From Selenomonas sp. (GTDB lineage Bacteria > Bacillota > Negativicutes > Selenomonadales > Selenomonadaceae): a stretch of 64,000 nt of DNA. A model generated the notes under the pieces. The model was not told where the DNA came from. It made no database searches and saw only the letters and a program-made list of their open reading frames with translations. The DNA lies in contig NZ_JALFCU010000080.1 of assembly GCF_022771645.1 (NCBI RefSeq), forward strand, positions 33,496-97,495. The letters are read 5' to 3'. This document shows, one piece after another, positions 54,507 to 63,958 of this stretch. Each line of letters begins with the position of its first letter. Positions within the stretch are counted from its first letter, which is position 1. Position numbers and translations under genes: made by a program.

Positions 54507-56279
54507 GTGCATCCGATTCGAAAAATCATCAGCATCCTCCCGCGTCGGGAGCGTAAATATATCCTTCTGCTGCTCGTCCTCATGCTCATCGGCGGCAGCA
54601 TCGAGGCGTGCGGCATCGGCGGCATCCTGCCGCTGCTCTCCATCATCGGCGACGCGGCGTTCCTCTCGTCGCATCCGACGGTCGCGGCCGTGCTCGTGCC
54701 GCTCGGCGTGACGACGCACAAGAGCCTCATCATCGCGGCGGCGCTCGCGCTCATCTGCGTGTACATCGTGAAGGAATGTTTCCTCGCGCTCGAGACGCGC
54801 TATCAGACGGCGTTCGTCGCGCGCATGCAGTCGTTTTTCGCGCACCGCCTCATGGAGGTCTACCTCGCGAAGCCGTACATCTATCATGTGAACCACAACA
54901 CGGCGGAGATCCTGCGCAACGTCGGCAGCGGCCCGGCCATCGTTTTCTCCGGCATCTGCATCCCGCTCTGCCAGTTCTTCACGGAGTCCATCACGGCGGC
55001 CATCATCTGCCTCATGCTCGTCTGCGTCGACCCGTCGGCGGCGGTCATCGTCGCGTCGGTGCTCGGCACGGCCGTGTTCCTCGTCATCCGCGTCTTCCGC
55101 CGGCGCGTCGCGCGGCGCGGCACGGTCGTCGCCGCAGCGCAGACGGAGTACACGAAGTGGCTGAACCAGGGCCTCGGCGCCGTGAAGGAGACGAAGATCC
55201 TCCACCGTGAGCGCTTTTTCGCGCAGGCGTACGGCGACGCGTACCGCACGTACGCGCGGTCGCAGGGCACGTTCACGTTCCTGAACCTCCTGCCGCGCCT
55301 CTTCATCGAGCTCGTCGTCGTCGGCGCGCTCGTGCTGCTCATCATCGTGAAAGCGGCCGGCGGCGCGGACCCGGCGTCCATCGTCTCGATCCTCGGCCTG
55401 CTCGCGCTCGCGGCGTTCCGCCTCATGCCGAGCGCGAACCGCATCATCGGCTATTACAACAACATCAAGTACCAGATGTCGTATTTCCACGCCATCTACC
55501 CGGAGCTCCGCGAGATCCGCGCGGCGACGGACGCGGGGCGCGTGACGCTGTTCCCCGGCGCTGATGCGCCGCTGCCGTTCACGGACGCCATCCGCGTCGA
55601 GCATCTGTCGTTCCACTACCCCGAGGCGCCGGAGCAGGAGATCCTCGACGACGTGAGCTTTGCCATCCCGGCCGGGAAATTCGTCGGCATCGTCGGCCCG
55701 TCGGGCGCGGGCAAGACGACATTCGTCGACCTGCTGCTCGGCCTGCTGTCGCCGACGGGCGGCCGCATCACGGTCGACGGCGTCGACATCGCCGACCACA
55801 TGCAGGCGTGGCAGGAAAACCTCGCCTACGTGCCGCAGAGCATCTATCTCATCGACGGCACCATCCTCGAAAATGTCGCACTCGGCCTGCCGAAAGAGGA
55901 GATCGACGAGCAGCGCGTCATCCGTGCGCTCCAGATGGCGGAGCTCTATGACTACGTCCAGACGATGAAAGACGGCATCCACACGTCCATCGGCGAGCGC
56001 GGCATCAAGCTCTCGGGCGGCCAGCAGCAGCGCATCGGCATCGCGCGTGCGCTGTACCAGGAGCCCACGATTCTCGTGCTCGACGAGGCGACGAGCGCGC
56101 TCGACAACGAGACGGAGCGCAGCATCACGGACACGATCCTCCATCTGAAAGGCCACATCACAATCCTTTCCATCGCGCATCGCCTCTCGACGCTCGAAGG
56201 CTGCGATCTCAAGATCCGTTTTGACTCCGGAGCAGGGACGATTGTCCCCCCCCCGAGAAATCAACGGAGCTCAGGATAG
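54507..56279 (+). CDS. ABC exporter (fused permease-ATPase), probable polysaccharide/lipid flippase
   Basis: 590 residues. Six spans (~15-300), then ATPase: Walker A GIVGPSGAGKTTFVDLLLG, Q-loop VPQSIYLIDGTI, signature LSGGQQQRIGIARAL, Walker B TILVLDEATSALD, His switch IAHRL. GTG start at 54507 has AAGGAG 8 nt upstream. Followed after 24 bp by a WbaP-type transferase, so export of an undecaprenyl-linked glycan (PglK-like) is likely. The last ~20 residues hold a run of C on the DNA (CCCCCCCC at ~56246). Confidence 0.9.
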   Translation: MHPIRKIISILPRRERKYILLLLVLMLIGGSIEACGIGGILPLLSIIGDAAFLSSHPTVAAVLVPLGVTTHKSLIIAAALALICVYIVKECFLALETRYQTAFVARMQSFFAHRLMEVYLAKPYIYHVNHNTAEILRNVGSGPAIVFSGICIPLCQFFTESITAAIICLMLVCVDPSAAVIVASVLGTAVFLVIRVFRRRVARRGTVVAAAQTEYTKWLNQGLGAVKETKILHRERFFAQAYGDAYRTYARSQGTFTFLNLLPRLFIELVVVGALVLLIIVKAAGGADPASIVSILGLLALAAFRLMPSANRIIGYYNNIKYQMSYFHAIYPELREIRAATDAGRVTLFPGADAPLPFTDAIRVEHLSFHYPEAPEQEILDDVSFAIPAGKFVGIVGPSGAGKTTFVDLLLGLLSPTGGRITVDGVDIADHMQAWQENLAYVPQSIYLIDGTILENVALGLPKEEIDEQRVIRALQMAELYDYVQTMKDGIHTSIGERGIKLSGGQQQRIGIARALYQEPTILVLDEATSALDNETERSITDTILHLKGHITILSIAHRLSTLEGCDLKIRFDSGAGTIVPPPRNQRSSG

Positions 56280-56303
56280 CCGCACCTCCGACAGGAGGCG
56301 GCC

Positions 56304-57722
56304 ATGAATCCATTTCGGAGTGATTTTATGCAAATGCCCTTGCTCATCGCCGCCGACTGGCTCCTGGTCGTCTGCGCCGAGCAGCTCGCCTACTGGCTGC
56401 GGCGCGACGGCTTGCCCATCGCCGTGCCGACATTCCACATCCCCGACGTCTACCTCTACTTGATCGTCCCCGCCATCTTTCTCGTGTTCCTGCACGAGTC
56501 GCGGATGAAATTCCGCGCGTTCCCGCTTTGGAAAATGACGCAGGCCGTGTTCCACGCCGTCCTCTGGAGCGTGCTCGCCATCATCATGCTCATGTACTTC
56601 GGGCATGTCGCGCAGGTCGTCTCGCGCCTCTTCGTCGCGATGACCGGCGTGTTCGCGTTCCTGTTCCTCATCGCAGGACGCACGGCGCTCGCCGCGCTCC
56701 TCGACCGCTATCATCTGTTCGAAGTGCCCGTGCTGCTCGTCGGCGGCGGCGACGAGGCGGACGCCCTGCTCTCGACGCTCGCGGCGCACGGCGGCTGCGG
56801 CATGCACTGCATCGGCCTCGTCACGGACGCGCGCGTTCCGCAGAAAGCCGCCGCCCGCTGCGCCGTGCTCGGCCACCTCGCCGACCTCGAGCGCGTCATC
56901 GGCGAGACCGGCATCCAGAACGTCCTCGTCACGGCGAGCGGCGCGGACTCGGACGAGCAGGTCCGCCTCGTCCGCCGCATCCAGCCGCTCGTCGAGAACG
57001 TCGTCCTCGTGCCGGACCTCGCCGGCCTCCCCGTCGCGAACAGCGAGATCGAAGGCATCCTCGAGGAGCGCCACATTTTTTTGCGGTTCCGCAACAACCT
57101 TGCGCGCCGCAAGAACCTCGTTTTCAAGCGCCTGTTCGACATTGTGCTCTGTCTGCTCGGCGCGCCGCTCGTCCTGCCCGTCTGCCTCGCCATCGCCCTC
57201 GCCATCAAACACGACGACGGCGGCCCCGTCTTTTTCGCGCACCGCCGCGTCGGTCAGGGCGGCAAAGAATTCCCGTGCTACAAATTCCGCACGATGGTGA
57301 CGGACGGCGACCGCATCCTCGCGGACTACCTCGCTGCGCATCCCGAGGCGCGCAAGGACTGGGAAAACGACTTCAAGCTCAAGGATGACCCGCGCGTCAC
57401 GAAGATCGGCGCGTTCCTGCGCAAGACGAGCCTCGACGAGCTGCCGCAGGTCTGGAACGTCCTCAAAGGCGACATGAGCCTCGTCGGCCCGCGCCCGATC
57501 ATCCGCGCCGAAATCCCGAAATACGGCGAGCACTTCGCCGACTTCTGCCTCGTCCCGCCCGGCATCACCGGCATGTGGCAGGTCAACGGCCGCAGCGACA
57601 CGACGTACGAAGGCCGCGTGCGCATGGACAGCTGGTACGTCCGCAACTGGTCTGTCTGGATCGACCTCGCCTGCCTCGTGCGCACGTTCGCCGTCGTGCT
57701 GCGTCGCGAGGGGGCGTACTGA
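56304..57722 (+). CDS. WbaP-type undecaprenyl-phosphate sugar-1-phosphate transferase
   Basis: 472 residues. Four N-terminal spans, a Rossmann-like middle ([16 protein letters not shown]), a fifth re-entrant segment [19 protein letters not shown], and the catalytic C-terminus: [50 protein letters not shown]. Initiates a glycan on the carrier lipid. It forms an operon with the exporter. No other glycosyltransferase is nearby. Confidence 0.93.
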   Translation: MNPFRSDFMQMPLLIAADWLLVVCAEQLAYWLRRDGLPIAVPTFHIPDVYLYLIVPAIFLVFLHESRMKFRAFPLWKMTQAVFHAVLWSVLAIIMLMYFGHVAQVVSRLFVAMTGVFAFLFLIAGRTALAALLDRYHLFEVPVLLVGGGDEADALLSTLAAHGGCGMHCIGLVTDARVPQKAAARCAVLGHLADLERVIGETGIQNVLVTASGADSDEQVRLVRRIQPLVENVVLVPDLAGLPVANSEIEGILEERHIFLRFRNNLARRKNLVFKRLFDIVLCLLGAPLVLPVCLAIALAIKHDDGGPVFFAHRRVGQGGKEFPCYKFRTMVTDGDRILADYLAAHPEARKDWENDFKLKDDPRVTKIGAFLRKTSLDELPQVWNVLKGDMSLVGPRPIIRAEIPKYGEHFADFCLVPPGITGMWQVNGRSDTTYEGRVRMDSWYVRNWSVWIDLACLVRTFAVVLRREGAY

Positions 57723-57738
57723 AAAACATTGTTACAGC

Positions 57739-57781
57739 AAAAAACGCTGGTTGCTATCGTGCGATAGCAACCAGCGTTTTT
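57739..57781. terminator. Bidirectional terminator, WbaP / cysK
   Basis: Stem AAAAACGCTGGTTGCTATCG / CGATAGCAACCAGCGTTTTT, four-nt loop, U-runs on both strands; serves both converging genes. Confidence 0.92.
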
Positions 57782-57811
57782 CTATGCCTGCGCTTCTCCA
57801 GGATTCAAAAA

Positions 57812-58744
<933 letters not shown>

Positions 58745-58771
58745 GATGGATTCCTCCTATCGCGCTGTTAA

Positions 58772-58797
58772 TTGCATACATGATTAATATGTTTGCA
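58772..58797. promoter_or_regulatory. Candidate operator in the cysK leader
   Basis: Inverted repeat TGCATACAT-gattaat-ATGTTTGCA (one mismatch) just after the cysK transcription start; a plausible site for the divergent Rrf2 regulator. Confidence 0.4.
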
Positions 58798-58825
58798 TCA
58801 TAACGCGTTGCTGCGCTGTTGTCAA
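58797..58825 (-). promoter_or_regulatory. Promoter of cysK
   Basis: -35 TTGACA (58820-58825), 17-bp spacer, -10 TATGAT (58797-58802). Confidence 0.8.
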
Positions 58826-58873
58826 GCCCTTTCGTCGCAAAAATTCTTTCAAGCATATTTCTTTGGTAGGTAA

Positions 58874-58909
58874 TTGACAAGCGCGCTGCGTTTCGGTATC
58901 ATGGATACC
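58874..58909 (+). promoter_or_regulatory. Promoter and operator of the Rrf2 regulator
   Basis: -35 TTGACA (58874-58879), 17-bp spacer, -10 TATCAT (58897-58902). The palindrome GGTATC-ATG-GATACC (58895-58909) covers the -10, suggesting autorepression. Confidence 0.65.
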
Positions 58910-58946
58910 ATACATACCAGCAAAACAGGAAATGGAGGAACAGGGC

Positions 58947-59393
58947 ATGAAGATTTCCGCCAAAGGCCGCTACGGCCTCGCCGCCATGACATATCTCGCG
59001 CGCAGCTACGCGGCAGGCGCGCCCGTCACGATCATCTCGATCTCAGAAAAGCTCGGCATCTCGAAAATTTATCTCGAACAAGTATTCTCTCTCTTGAAGC
59101 GCGCGCGCCTCGTCAACTCGATCAAGGGCTCGCAGGGCGGCTACCAGCTCTCGCGTGCGCCGCGCGCCATCTCGGCGTACGACATCCTCGCGGCCATCGA
59201 GCTCGCGCTCATGGAGCAGGCCGCGCCCGCCGCGCCCGACAAGATGCCGGAGCTCGACCGCGCGCTCGAGACGCGCGTCTGGCAGCCGCTCGACGAAGCG
59301 ATCCACAAGAGCCTCGCGAGCGTCTCGCTCGACGACATCCTCACGGCCATCGACGCAGAGAAAGATGCGTCGAGTTTGATGTATTTTATTTGA
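58947..59393 (+). CDS. Rrf2-family regulator (CymR-like)
   Basis: 148 residues: KISAKGRYGLAAMTYLA, recognition helix region SISEKLGISKIYLEQVFSLL, and LVNSIKGSQGGYQLSRAP wing. It has no cysteine, so it cannot hold an IscR/NsrR-type Fe-S cluster; this matches CymR, which in Bacillus acts in a complex with CysK. Divergent from cysK, supporting control of cysteine metabolism. GGAGG precedes the ATG at 58947. Confidence 0.85.
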   Translation: MKISAKGRYGLAAMTYLARSYAAGAPVTIISISEKLGISKIYLEQVFSLLKRARLVNSIKGSQGGYQLSRAPRAISAYDILAAIELALMEQAAPAAPDKMPELDRALETRVWQPLDEAIHKSLASVSLDDILTAIDAEKDASSLMYFI

Positions 59394-59434
59394 CCGGGAG
59401 CGGCTTCTCACGAAATTCTATCCCTCGATTGTAC

Positions 59435-59463
59435 TTTACAAACCCATAGTAATCGTGTACAAT
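59435..59463 (+). promoter_or_regulatory. Promoter of the small-protein leader transcript
   Basis: -35 TTTACA (59435-59440), 17-bp spacer, -10 TACAAT (59458-59463). Confidence 0.75.
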
Positions 59464-59469
59464 GCAGTC

Positions 59470-59578
59470 AAGTTGTTGGGGAACGTGCAACTGGAGCCCC
59501 GCAACCCGTCCAGACTGCCTGCATGTAGATGGCAGCGGACCCAAGTGAACAGACGACACGATTCTGGAGGTGTTACCC
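59470..59578 (+). ncRNA. Structured 5' leader of unknown class
   Basis: About 110 nt between promoter and gene. Stem 1 pairs GTTG..GGGG with CCCC.GCAAC (59475-59510). Stem 2 pairs GTCC..CTGCC with GGCAG.GGAC (59511-59542). No terminator follows; the Shine-Dalgarno GGAGGTG comes next. It fits no riboswitch class I recognise. Could regulate translation of the small gene. Confidence 0.45.
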
Positions 59579-59815
59579 ATGATGGTAGACAACATCCGCG
59601 TCGCGATCGAGAACGGGACCTTTTCGGCAGAAGAAGCCGCATATTATATTGATGAAATCAAAAAAATCACAAAGAACTTCACGTTGAAGAAGGTCACGAT
59701 GTCCCGTACGGACGCGTACCTCGATCTCCGTTATTCGTTCAATGAAATCCCCTTCGAGCGGATCCGCCGCATTCCCCTGGGCCACCCGCACGAAGAGAAA
59801 GCTGTCAACAATTGA
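59579..59815 (+). CDS. 78-residue protein of unknown function
   Basis: MMVDNIRVAIENGTFSAEEA onward: an acidic helical first half, a Lys-rich middle (KKITKNFTLKKVTMSR), and a C-terminal basic EIPFERIRRIPLGHP. No cysteines, no membrane span, no recognised family. Excellent Shine-Dalgarno (GGAGGTG, 6 nt), own promoter and long leader suggest a real, regulated gene. Confidence 0.75.
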   Translation: MMVDNIRVAIENGTFSAEEAAYYIDEIKKITKNFTLKKVTMSRTDAYLDLRYSFNEIPFERIRRIPLGHPHEEKAVNN

Positions 59816-59976
59816 CAACTCCCATAACTCTATAACCCCATTTCCCTATTTCTCTATTCCCTATTTTCCCTATCCCCTATATCTCTGCCGATAACTTTAC
59901 CGTTCTCCAGACGCAAAACAGCCGCTGCCTTTTCGCAGCGGCTCTTTTTTCGCCCTGTTTTCAGCAAAAATACTGC
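59816..59976 (+). terminator. Pyrimidine-rich tract and terminator
   Basis: 59840-59885 is an irregular CCTATTTCTC-type low-complexity tract. The intrinsic terminator is at 59920-59950: stem AGCCGCTG/CAGCGGCT followed by CTTTTTT. Confidence 0.8.
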
Positions 59977-60005
59977 TTTACAAAATTTAGTACCTAGTAT
60001 AAAAT
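59977..60005 (+). promoter_or_regulatory. Promoter of the acyl-CoA ligase with a FapR-like operator
   Basis: -35 TTTACA (59977-59982), 17-bp spacer, -10 TAAAAT (60000-60005). TTTAGTACCTAGTATAAA (59986-60003) lies between and over them; it begins with TTAGTACCTAGT, which matches the FapR site as I recall it from Bacillus. Confidence 0.6.
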
Positions 60006-60040
60006 TACGTTGACCAACAAAAACAGAAAGAAGGGGTTTT

Positions 60041-61537
60041 ATGCTAGTTCATGACTTGATCCAGCGCGGCAAGCCGGACGCCATCGCGCTCGTCGATCAC
60101 GACCGTCGTTTCACGTACCAAGAGTTCGCGGAGGCCGTGACGAATTGCCGCGACCGGTTGTTCGCCGCGGGCGTGCGCATGGGCGACCGCGTCGGTATTT
60201 TTTCGCGCAACAGCGCGGAGTTCATCTTCGCGTATTTCGGCATCGCATCGCTCGGCGCGCTGGCCGTACCGATCAACTTCCAGCTGTCGAACCGCGAGAT
60301 CGCGTTCATCATCAAGGATGCGGGCATCCGCTTCCTCATGACGTACGAGCCGCTGAACCTCGTCGACGCGATGGCGCAGCTCAGATGCGACCTGCGCGTG
60401 CAGCAGCTCGACATCCGCGTCTGCGGCAACAAGAAAGAGGGCATTGACCCGGCCCCGGCGCTCGCGGACACGTTTGACGACCATCACCCCTGCGTCATCA
60501 TCTATACGTCGGGCACGACGGGCACGCCGAAGGGCGCGGTGCTGTCGCACCGCAACCTCACGTACAACACGTGGCAGATGGAGTGGATGGGCTGCCAGCC
60601 GGAGCATCGCGTGCTCTGCGTGCTGCCGATGTACCATTGCTTCGGCTGGACGTGCTCCGTGCTCTATCCGCTTTACGTCGGCGCGCGCGTCGTCGTGCTC
60701 GACCAGTTCACGCCGAAGGAAACGATCGCGACGATCCGTGATGAGGGCGTGACGGACCTCTACATCGTGCCGTCCATCTGCTCGCTCCTCACGAAGCTCG
60801 CGAGCGCGGAGGACATGAAGACCGTACGCCTCGTCGTCTCGGGCGGCACGACGCTGCCGATGAAGATCCAGACGGACTTCACGGAAAAATTCGGCGTCTC
60901 CATCTGCGAGGGCTACGGCCTGTCGGAGTCGAGCCCCGTCGTCACGATGAACCCGCCGGGCAAGGCGAAGACGGGCTCGATTGGCCCGGCCGTCCCGGGC
61001 ATCCGCTGGCGCATCGTCGACGCGAACAATGACGACGTGCCGCACGGCGAAACGGGCGAGTTCATCGTCAAGGGCGAAAACATCATGCTCGGCTACTGGA
61101 ACCTCCCGGAAGCGACGCATGAGGCGCTCAGAGGCGGCTGGCTGCACACGGGCGACGTCGCGCGCGTCGACCCGGACGGCTACCTCTACATCGTCGACCG
61201 CCTGAAGGACATGATCATCAGCATGGGCGAAAATATTTACCCGCGCGAAGTCGAGGAGCTCGTCTACCAGTTCCCGGGCATCGCCGAGGCCGCCGTCATC
61301 GGCATCGAGGACAAGCTGCGCGGCCAGGCCGGCGCGTGCTTCTACAGCCTGCACCCCGGCGCGACGATTTCCATCCGCGAGCTGAAAAAATTCCTTCAGG
61401 CGAACCTCGCGCTCTACAAGATCCCGCGCGAGTTCCACGAGCTGCCGCACCTGCCGCGCACGGCGACGGGCAAGATCGCGAAGCGCGCGATCCTCAAGGA
61501 ATTCATGGAGCAGAAAGCGCTCGGCAAGGCGAAATAA
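60041..61537 (+). CDS. Long-chain fatty-acid--CoA ligase (AMP-binding family)
   Basis: 498 residues. IIYTSGTTGTPKGAVLSH (ATP loop), YGLSESSPVV, WLHTGDVARVDPDGYLYIVD, and KDMIISMGENIYPREVEEL (hinge); catalytic Lys in TATGKIAKRAIL. Activates fatty acids by adenylation then thioesterification. GAAGGGG precedes the ATG. FapR-like operator upstream fits lipid regulation. Confidence 0.92.
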   Translation: MLVHDLIQRGKPDAIALVDHDRRFTYQEFAEAVTNCRDRLFAAGVRMGDRVGIFSRNSAEFIFAYFGIASLGALAVPINFQLSNREIAFIIKDAGIRFLMTYEPLNLVDAMAQLRCDLRVQQLDIRVCGNKKEGIDPAPALADTFDDHHPCVIIYTSGTTGTPKGAVLSHRNLTYNTWQMEWMGCQPEHRVLCVLPMYHCFGWTCSVLYPLYVGARVVVLDQFTPKETIATIRDEGVTDLYIVPSICSLLTKLASAEDMKTVRLVVSGGTTLPMKIQTDFTEKFGVSICEGYGLSESSPVVTMNPPGKAKTGSIGPAVPGIRWRIVDANNDDVPHGETGEFIVKGENIMLGYWNLPEATHEALRGGWLHTGDVARVDPDGYLYIVDRLKDMIISMGENIYPREVEELVYQFPGIAEAAVIGIEDKLRGQAGACFYSLHPGATISIRELKKFLQANLALYKIPREFHELPHLPRTATGKIAKRAILKEFMEQKALGKAK

Positions 61538-61552
61538 ATCCTGCCGCTTCTC

Positions 61553-61579
61553 AAAAAACCGCCGCACGGCGGTTTTTTT
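61553..61579 (+). terminator. Terminator of the acyl-CoA ligase gene
   Basis: Stem AAACCGCC-GCAC-GGCGGTTT with TTTT tail. Confidence 0.9.
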
Positions 61580-61621
61580 CTTGCCTGCGGCACGCTTTTG
61601 CGCCTGCGCAGCAATTCACGC

Positions 61622-61651
61622 TTGCGCTTGCATTCGCGCCTGCGATATAAT
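61622..61651 (+). promoter_or_regulatory. Promoter of dhaL-gltX
   Basis: -35 TTGCGC (61622-61627), 18-bp spacer, -10 TATAAT (61646-61651). The spacer and the preceding ~40 bp are built from repeated CGC-TTGCG-type units. Confidence 0.6.
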
Positions 61652-61720
61652 GTAGGGAAATGTGCGCCGCAAGCGTTTTCTGCGATGCGCGCAAAGCACA
61701 GGAGAAAGGTTTGGTGTGCG

Positions 61721-62350
61721 ATGTCGAAACTCACGGAGGCCGTCGACGCGGTCGCCCGTACCATCCTGAAGGAAAAGCAATACTTGACGGAGCTCGACGG
61801 GCCGGTCGGCGACAGCGACCATGGCATCAACATGGCGCGCGGCTTCGAGGCCGTGCGGGACGCGCTCGCGGACGTGCGCGACCCGGACGACGCGAGCGAC
61901 GTCTTGCAAGCCGTCGGCAATGCGCTGCTCGATAACGTCGGCGGCGCGGCAGGGCCGCTCTATGGCGCGGGCTTCCTCGCGGCCGGGAAAGCGCTGACAA
62001 AAGACGACAAGCTGAACGTCGCGACGCTCGAGCGGGCGCTCGGCGCCGCCGTCGCGGCAATCAAGAAGCGCGGCCGCTCCCAGAAGGGCGACAAGACGAT
62101 GCTCGACGTGCTCATCCCCGTCTACGAATGCTTCACGCCGAAGTACGCGGACGGCCTGACGCTCCGCGAATGCCTCGCAGAGGCGAACTACGCCGCCCGC
62201 GACGGCGTCGAGTACACGAAGACCATCGCCGCAAAGAAAGGCCGCGCCAGCTACCTCGGCGAACGCTCCATCGGCTTCCAAGACCCCGGCGCGACGAGCG
62301 CCATGCTCATGGTGCGCACGGCGTATCAATATTTGAATCAGAATCATTGA
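61721..62350 (+). CDS. dhaL: Dihydroxyacetone kinase ADP-binding subunit (DhaL-like)
   Basis: 209 residues, all-helical: GPVGDSDHGINMARGF (metal-binding Asp/His), NVGGAAGPLYGAGFLAAG and GERSIGFQDPGATSAMLM, the DhaL signatures. DhaK and DhaM partners are not nearby, so the true partner or substrate is uncertain. It ends 13 bp before gltX, with a GGAGGAA site for the latter, so the two are co-transcribed. Confidence 0.88.
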   Translation: MSKLTEAVDAVARTILKEKQYLTELDGPVGDSDHGINMARGFEAVRDALADVRDPDDASDVLQAVGNALLDNVGGAAGPLYGAGFLAAGKALTKDDKLNVATLERALGAAVAAIKKRGRSQKGDKTMLDVLIPVYECFTPKYADGLTLRECLAEANYAARDGVEYTKTIAAKKGRASYLGERSIGFQDPGATSAMLMVRTAYQYLNQNH

Positions 62351-62363
62351 GGAGGAACAAACC

Positions 62364-63824
62364 TTGACGAACCAGAAAGTACGCACGCGCTTCGCGCCGA
62401 GCCCGACGGGCTACATGCACATCGGCAATCTGCGCACGGCGCTCTACGCTTATCTCTTCGCGAAGGCGAACCAGGGCGACTTCATCCTGCGCATCGAGGA
62501 CACGGACCGCACGCGCTACGTCGCGGACGCCGTCGACTTCATCGAGCGCACGCTGAAGCTGGCGGGCATCACGCCGGACGAAGGCCCGGGCTACGGCGGC
62601 GATTGCGGTCCGTACGTCCAGAGCGAACGCATGGATATTTATAAAAAATATGCGGAACAGCTTGTCGCGACGGGCCATGCCTACCGCTGCTTCTGCGACC
62701 CCGATGAAGACCACACGACGGGCGAGTTCGGCGGCTACGACCGCACGTGCCGCGACCTGCCGCAGGACGTCATCGACGCGCACCTCAAAAACGGCGATCC
62801 CTACGTCATCCGCCAGAAGATGCCGCTGGACGGTGAGACGTCGTACCACGACGTGCTGCACGGCGTCGTCACGATCCCGAACAGCGAGCTCGAGGATCAG
62901 GTGCTGCTGAAGCGCGACGGCATGCCGACGTACAATTTCGCAAACGTCATCGACGACCACCTCATGGGCATCACGCACATCATGCGCGGCGCGGAGTTCA
63001 TCACGTCGACGCCGAAATACATCCTCCTCTATCAGTCATTCGGCTGGGACGTCCCCGTCTTCATCCACCTCGCGCCCGTCATGGGCAAGAACGAGGACGG
63101 CAGCGTCTCGAAACTCTCGAAGCGCCACGGCGCGACGTCGTTCGACGACCTCGTCAAAATGGGCTACCTGCCGGAAGCCATCGTGAACTACGTCGCCCTG
63201 CTCGGCTGGAATCCGAAGACGACGAACCAGGAAATCTTCTCGATGCAGGAACTCATCGAGCACTTCTCGCTCGAAGGCCTCTCGAAGTCCCCGGCCGTCT
63301 TTGACTATCAGAAACTCGGCTGGGTCAGCGGCGAGTACTTCAAGGCCATGGAGCCGGCGAAATTTGCGGACATGGCGAAGCCGTTCGCCGGCGACCTGCC
63401 GGACTACCTCGCAGCGCATTGGGCGAGCCTCGCCGAGCTCCTGCGCACGCGCATCGAGCGCCTCGGCCAGATTCCCGAAGAGATTGGTTTTCTGTGCGAG
63501 CAGCCGGCGTTTGACGCGGAACTTTATGTGAACAAGCGCAACAAGGTCACGCCGGAGAAAGCAAAAGAACTGCTGCCGGCCGTCATCGAGCTGCTGCAGG
63601 CCGTCCCGGACAGCGAGTGGACGAACGACAGCCTCTATGCGAAGCTCGAAGCGCACATCGAGGCCACGGGCGTCAAGAAAGGCCTCATGATGTGGGTCGT
63701 CCGCATCGCGGCAGCGGGGCAGAAAGTCACGCCGGGCGGCGCAACGGAGATTCTCACGCTCCTCGGCAAGGAAAATTCCCTCGCGCGCCTGCAAAAAAGT
63801 CTTGACGCGCTTTCTGCTTTGTAA
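62364..63824 (+). CDS. gltX: Glutamyl-tRNA synthetase
   Basis: 486 residues, class I: APSPTGYMHIGNLRTALY (HIGH-type), LSKRHGA (KMSKS-type; SKLSKRHGATSF), and Asp/Glu pocket FILRIEDTDRTRY. The C-terminal helical anticodon domain lies at ~340-486. Co-transcribed with dhaL and directly upstream of tandem tRNA-Glu genes. Start is TTG or the codon after GGAGGAA at 62364 (TTGACGAACC); no nearby ATG. Confidence 0.95.
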   Translation: MTNQKVRTRFAPSPTGYMHIGNLRTALYAYLFAKANQGDFILRIEDTDRTRYVADAVDFIERTLKLAGITPDEGPGYGGDCGPYVQSERMDIYKKYAEQLVATGHAYRCFCDPDEDHTTGEFGGYDRTCRDLPQDVIDAHLKNGDPYVIRQKMPLDGETSYHDVLHGVVTIPNSELEDQVLLKRDGMPTYNFANVIDDHLMGITHIMRGAEFITSTPKYILLYQSFGWDVPVFIHLAPVMGKNEDGSVSKLSKRHGATSFDDLVKMGYLPEAIVNYVALLGWNPKTTNQEIFSMQELIEHFSLEGLSKSPAVFDYQKLGWVSGEYFKAMEPAKFADMAKPFAGDLPDYLAAHWASLAELLRTRIERLGQIPEEIGFLCEQPAFDAELYVNKRNKVTPEKAKELLPAVIELLQAVPDSEWTNDSLYAKLEAHIEATGVKKGLMMWVVRIAAAGQKVTPGGATEILTLLGKENSLARLQKSLDALSAL

Positions 63825-63830
63825 TATAAT
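63802..63830 (+). promoter_or_regulatory. Promoter of the tRNA-Glu genes
   Basis: -35 TTGACG (63802-63807), 17-bp spacer, -10 TATAAT (63825-63830), overlapping the 3' end of gltX. Confidence 0.8.
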
Positions 63831-63881
63831 CATATTCGTCCTTAAGCGCAGTTCGAAGAGAACGCGCAGCGGGCAAGCAAT

Positions 63882-63956
63882 GGCGCCTTCGTCAAGCGGT
63901 TAAGACACCGGCCTCTCACGCCGGGTTCATGGGTTCGAATCCCATAGGCGTCACCA
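63882..63956 (+). tRNA. tRNA-Glu(CTC)
   Basis: Full cloverleaf: acceptor GGCGCCT/AGGCGTC (one G-U pair), anticodon loop CTCTCAC with anticodon CTC, T loop TTCGAAT, discriminator A, encoded CCA at 63954-63956. Confidence 0.95.
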
Positions 63957-63958
63957 TC

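Noticed and set aside
54489..56264. Minus-strand frame of about 590 codons
   Set aside because: Antisense to the ABC exporter with all nucleotide-binding motifs on the plus strand.
59470..59578. Leader as a TPP, c-di-GMP, fluoride or SAM riboswitch
   Set aside because: None of the conserved blocks of these classes is present, so it is left as an unknown structured leader.
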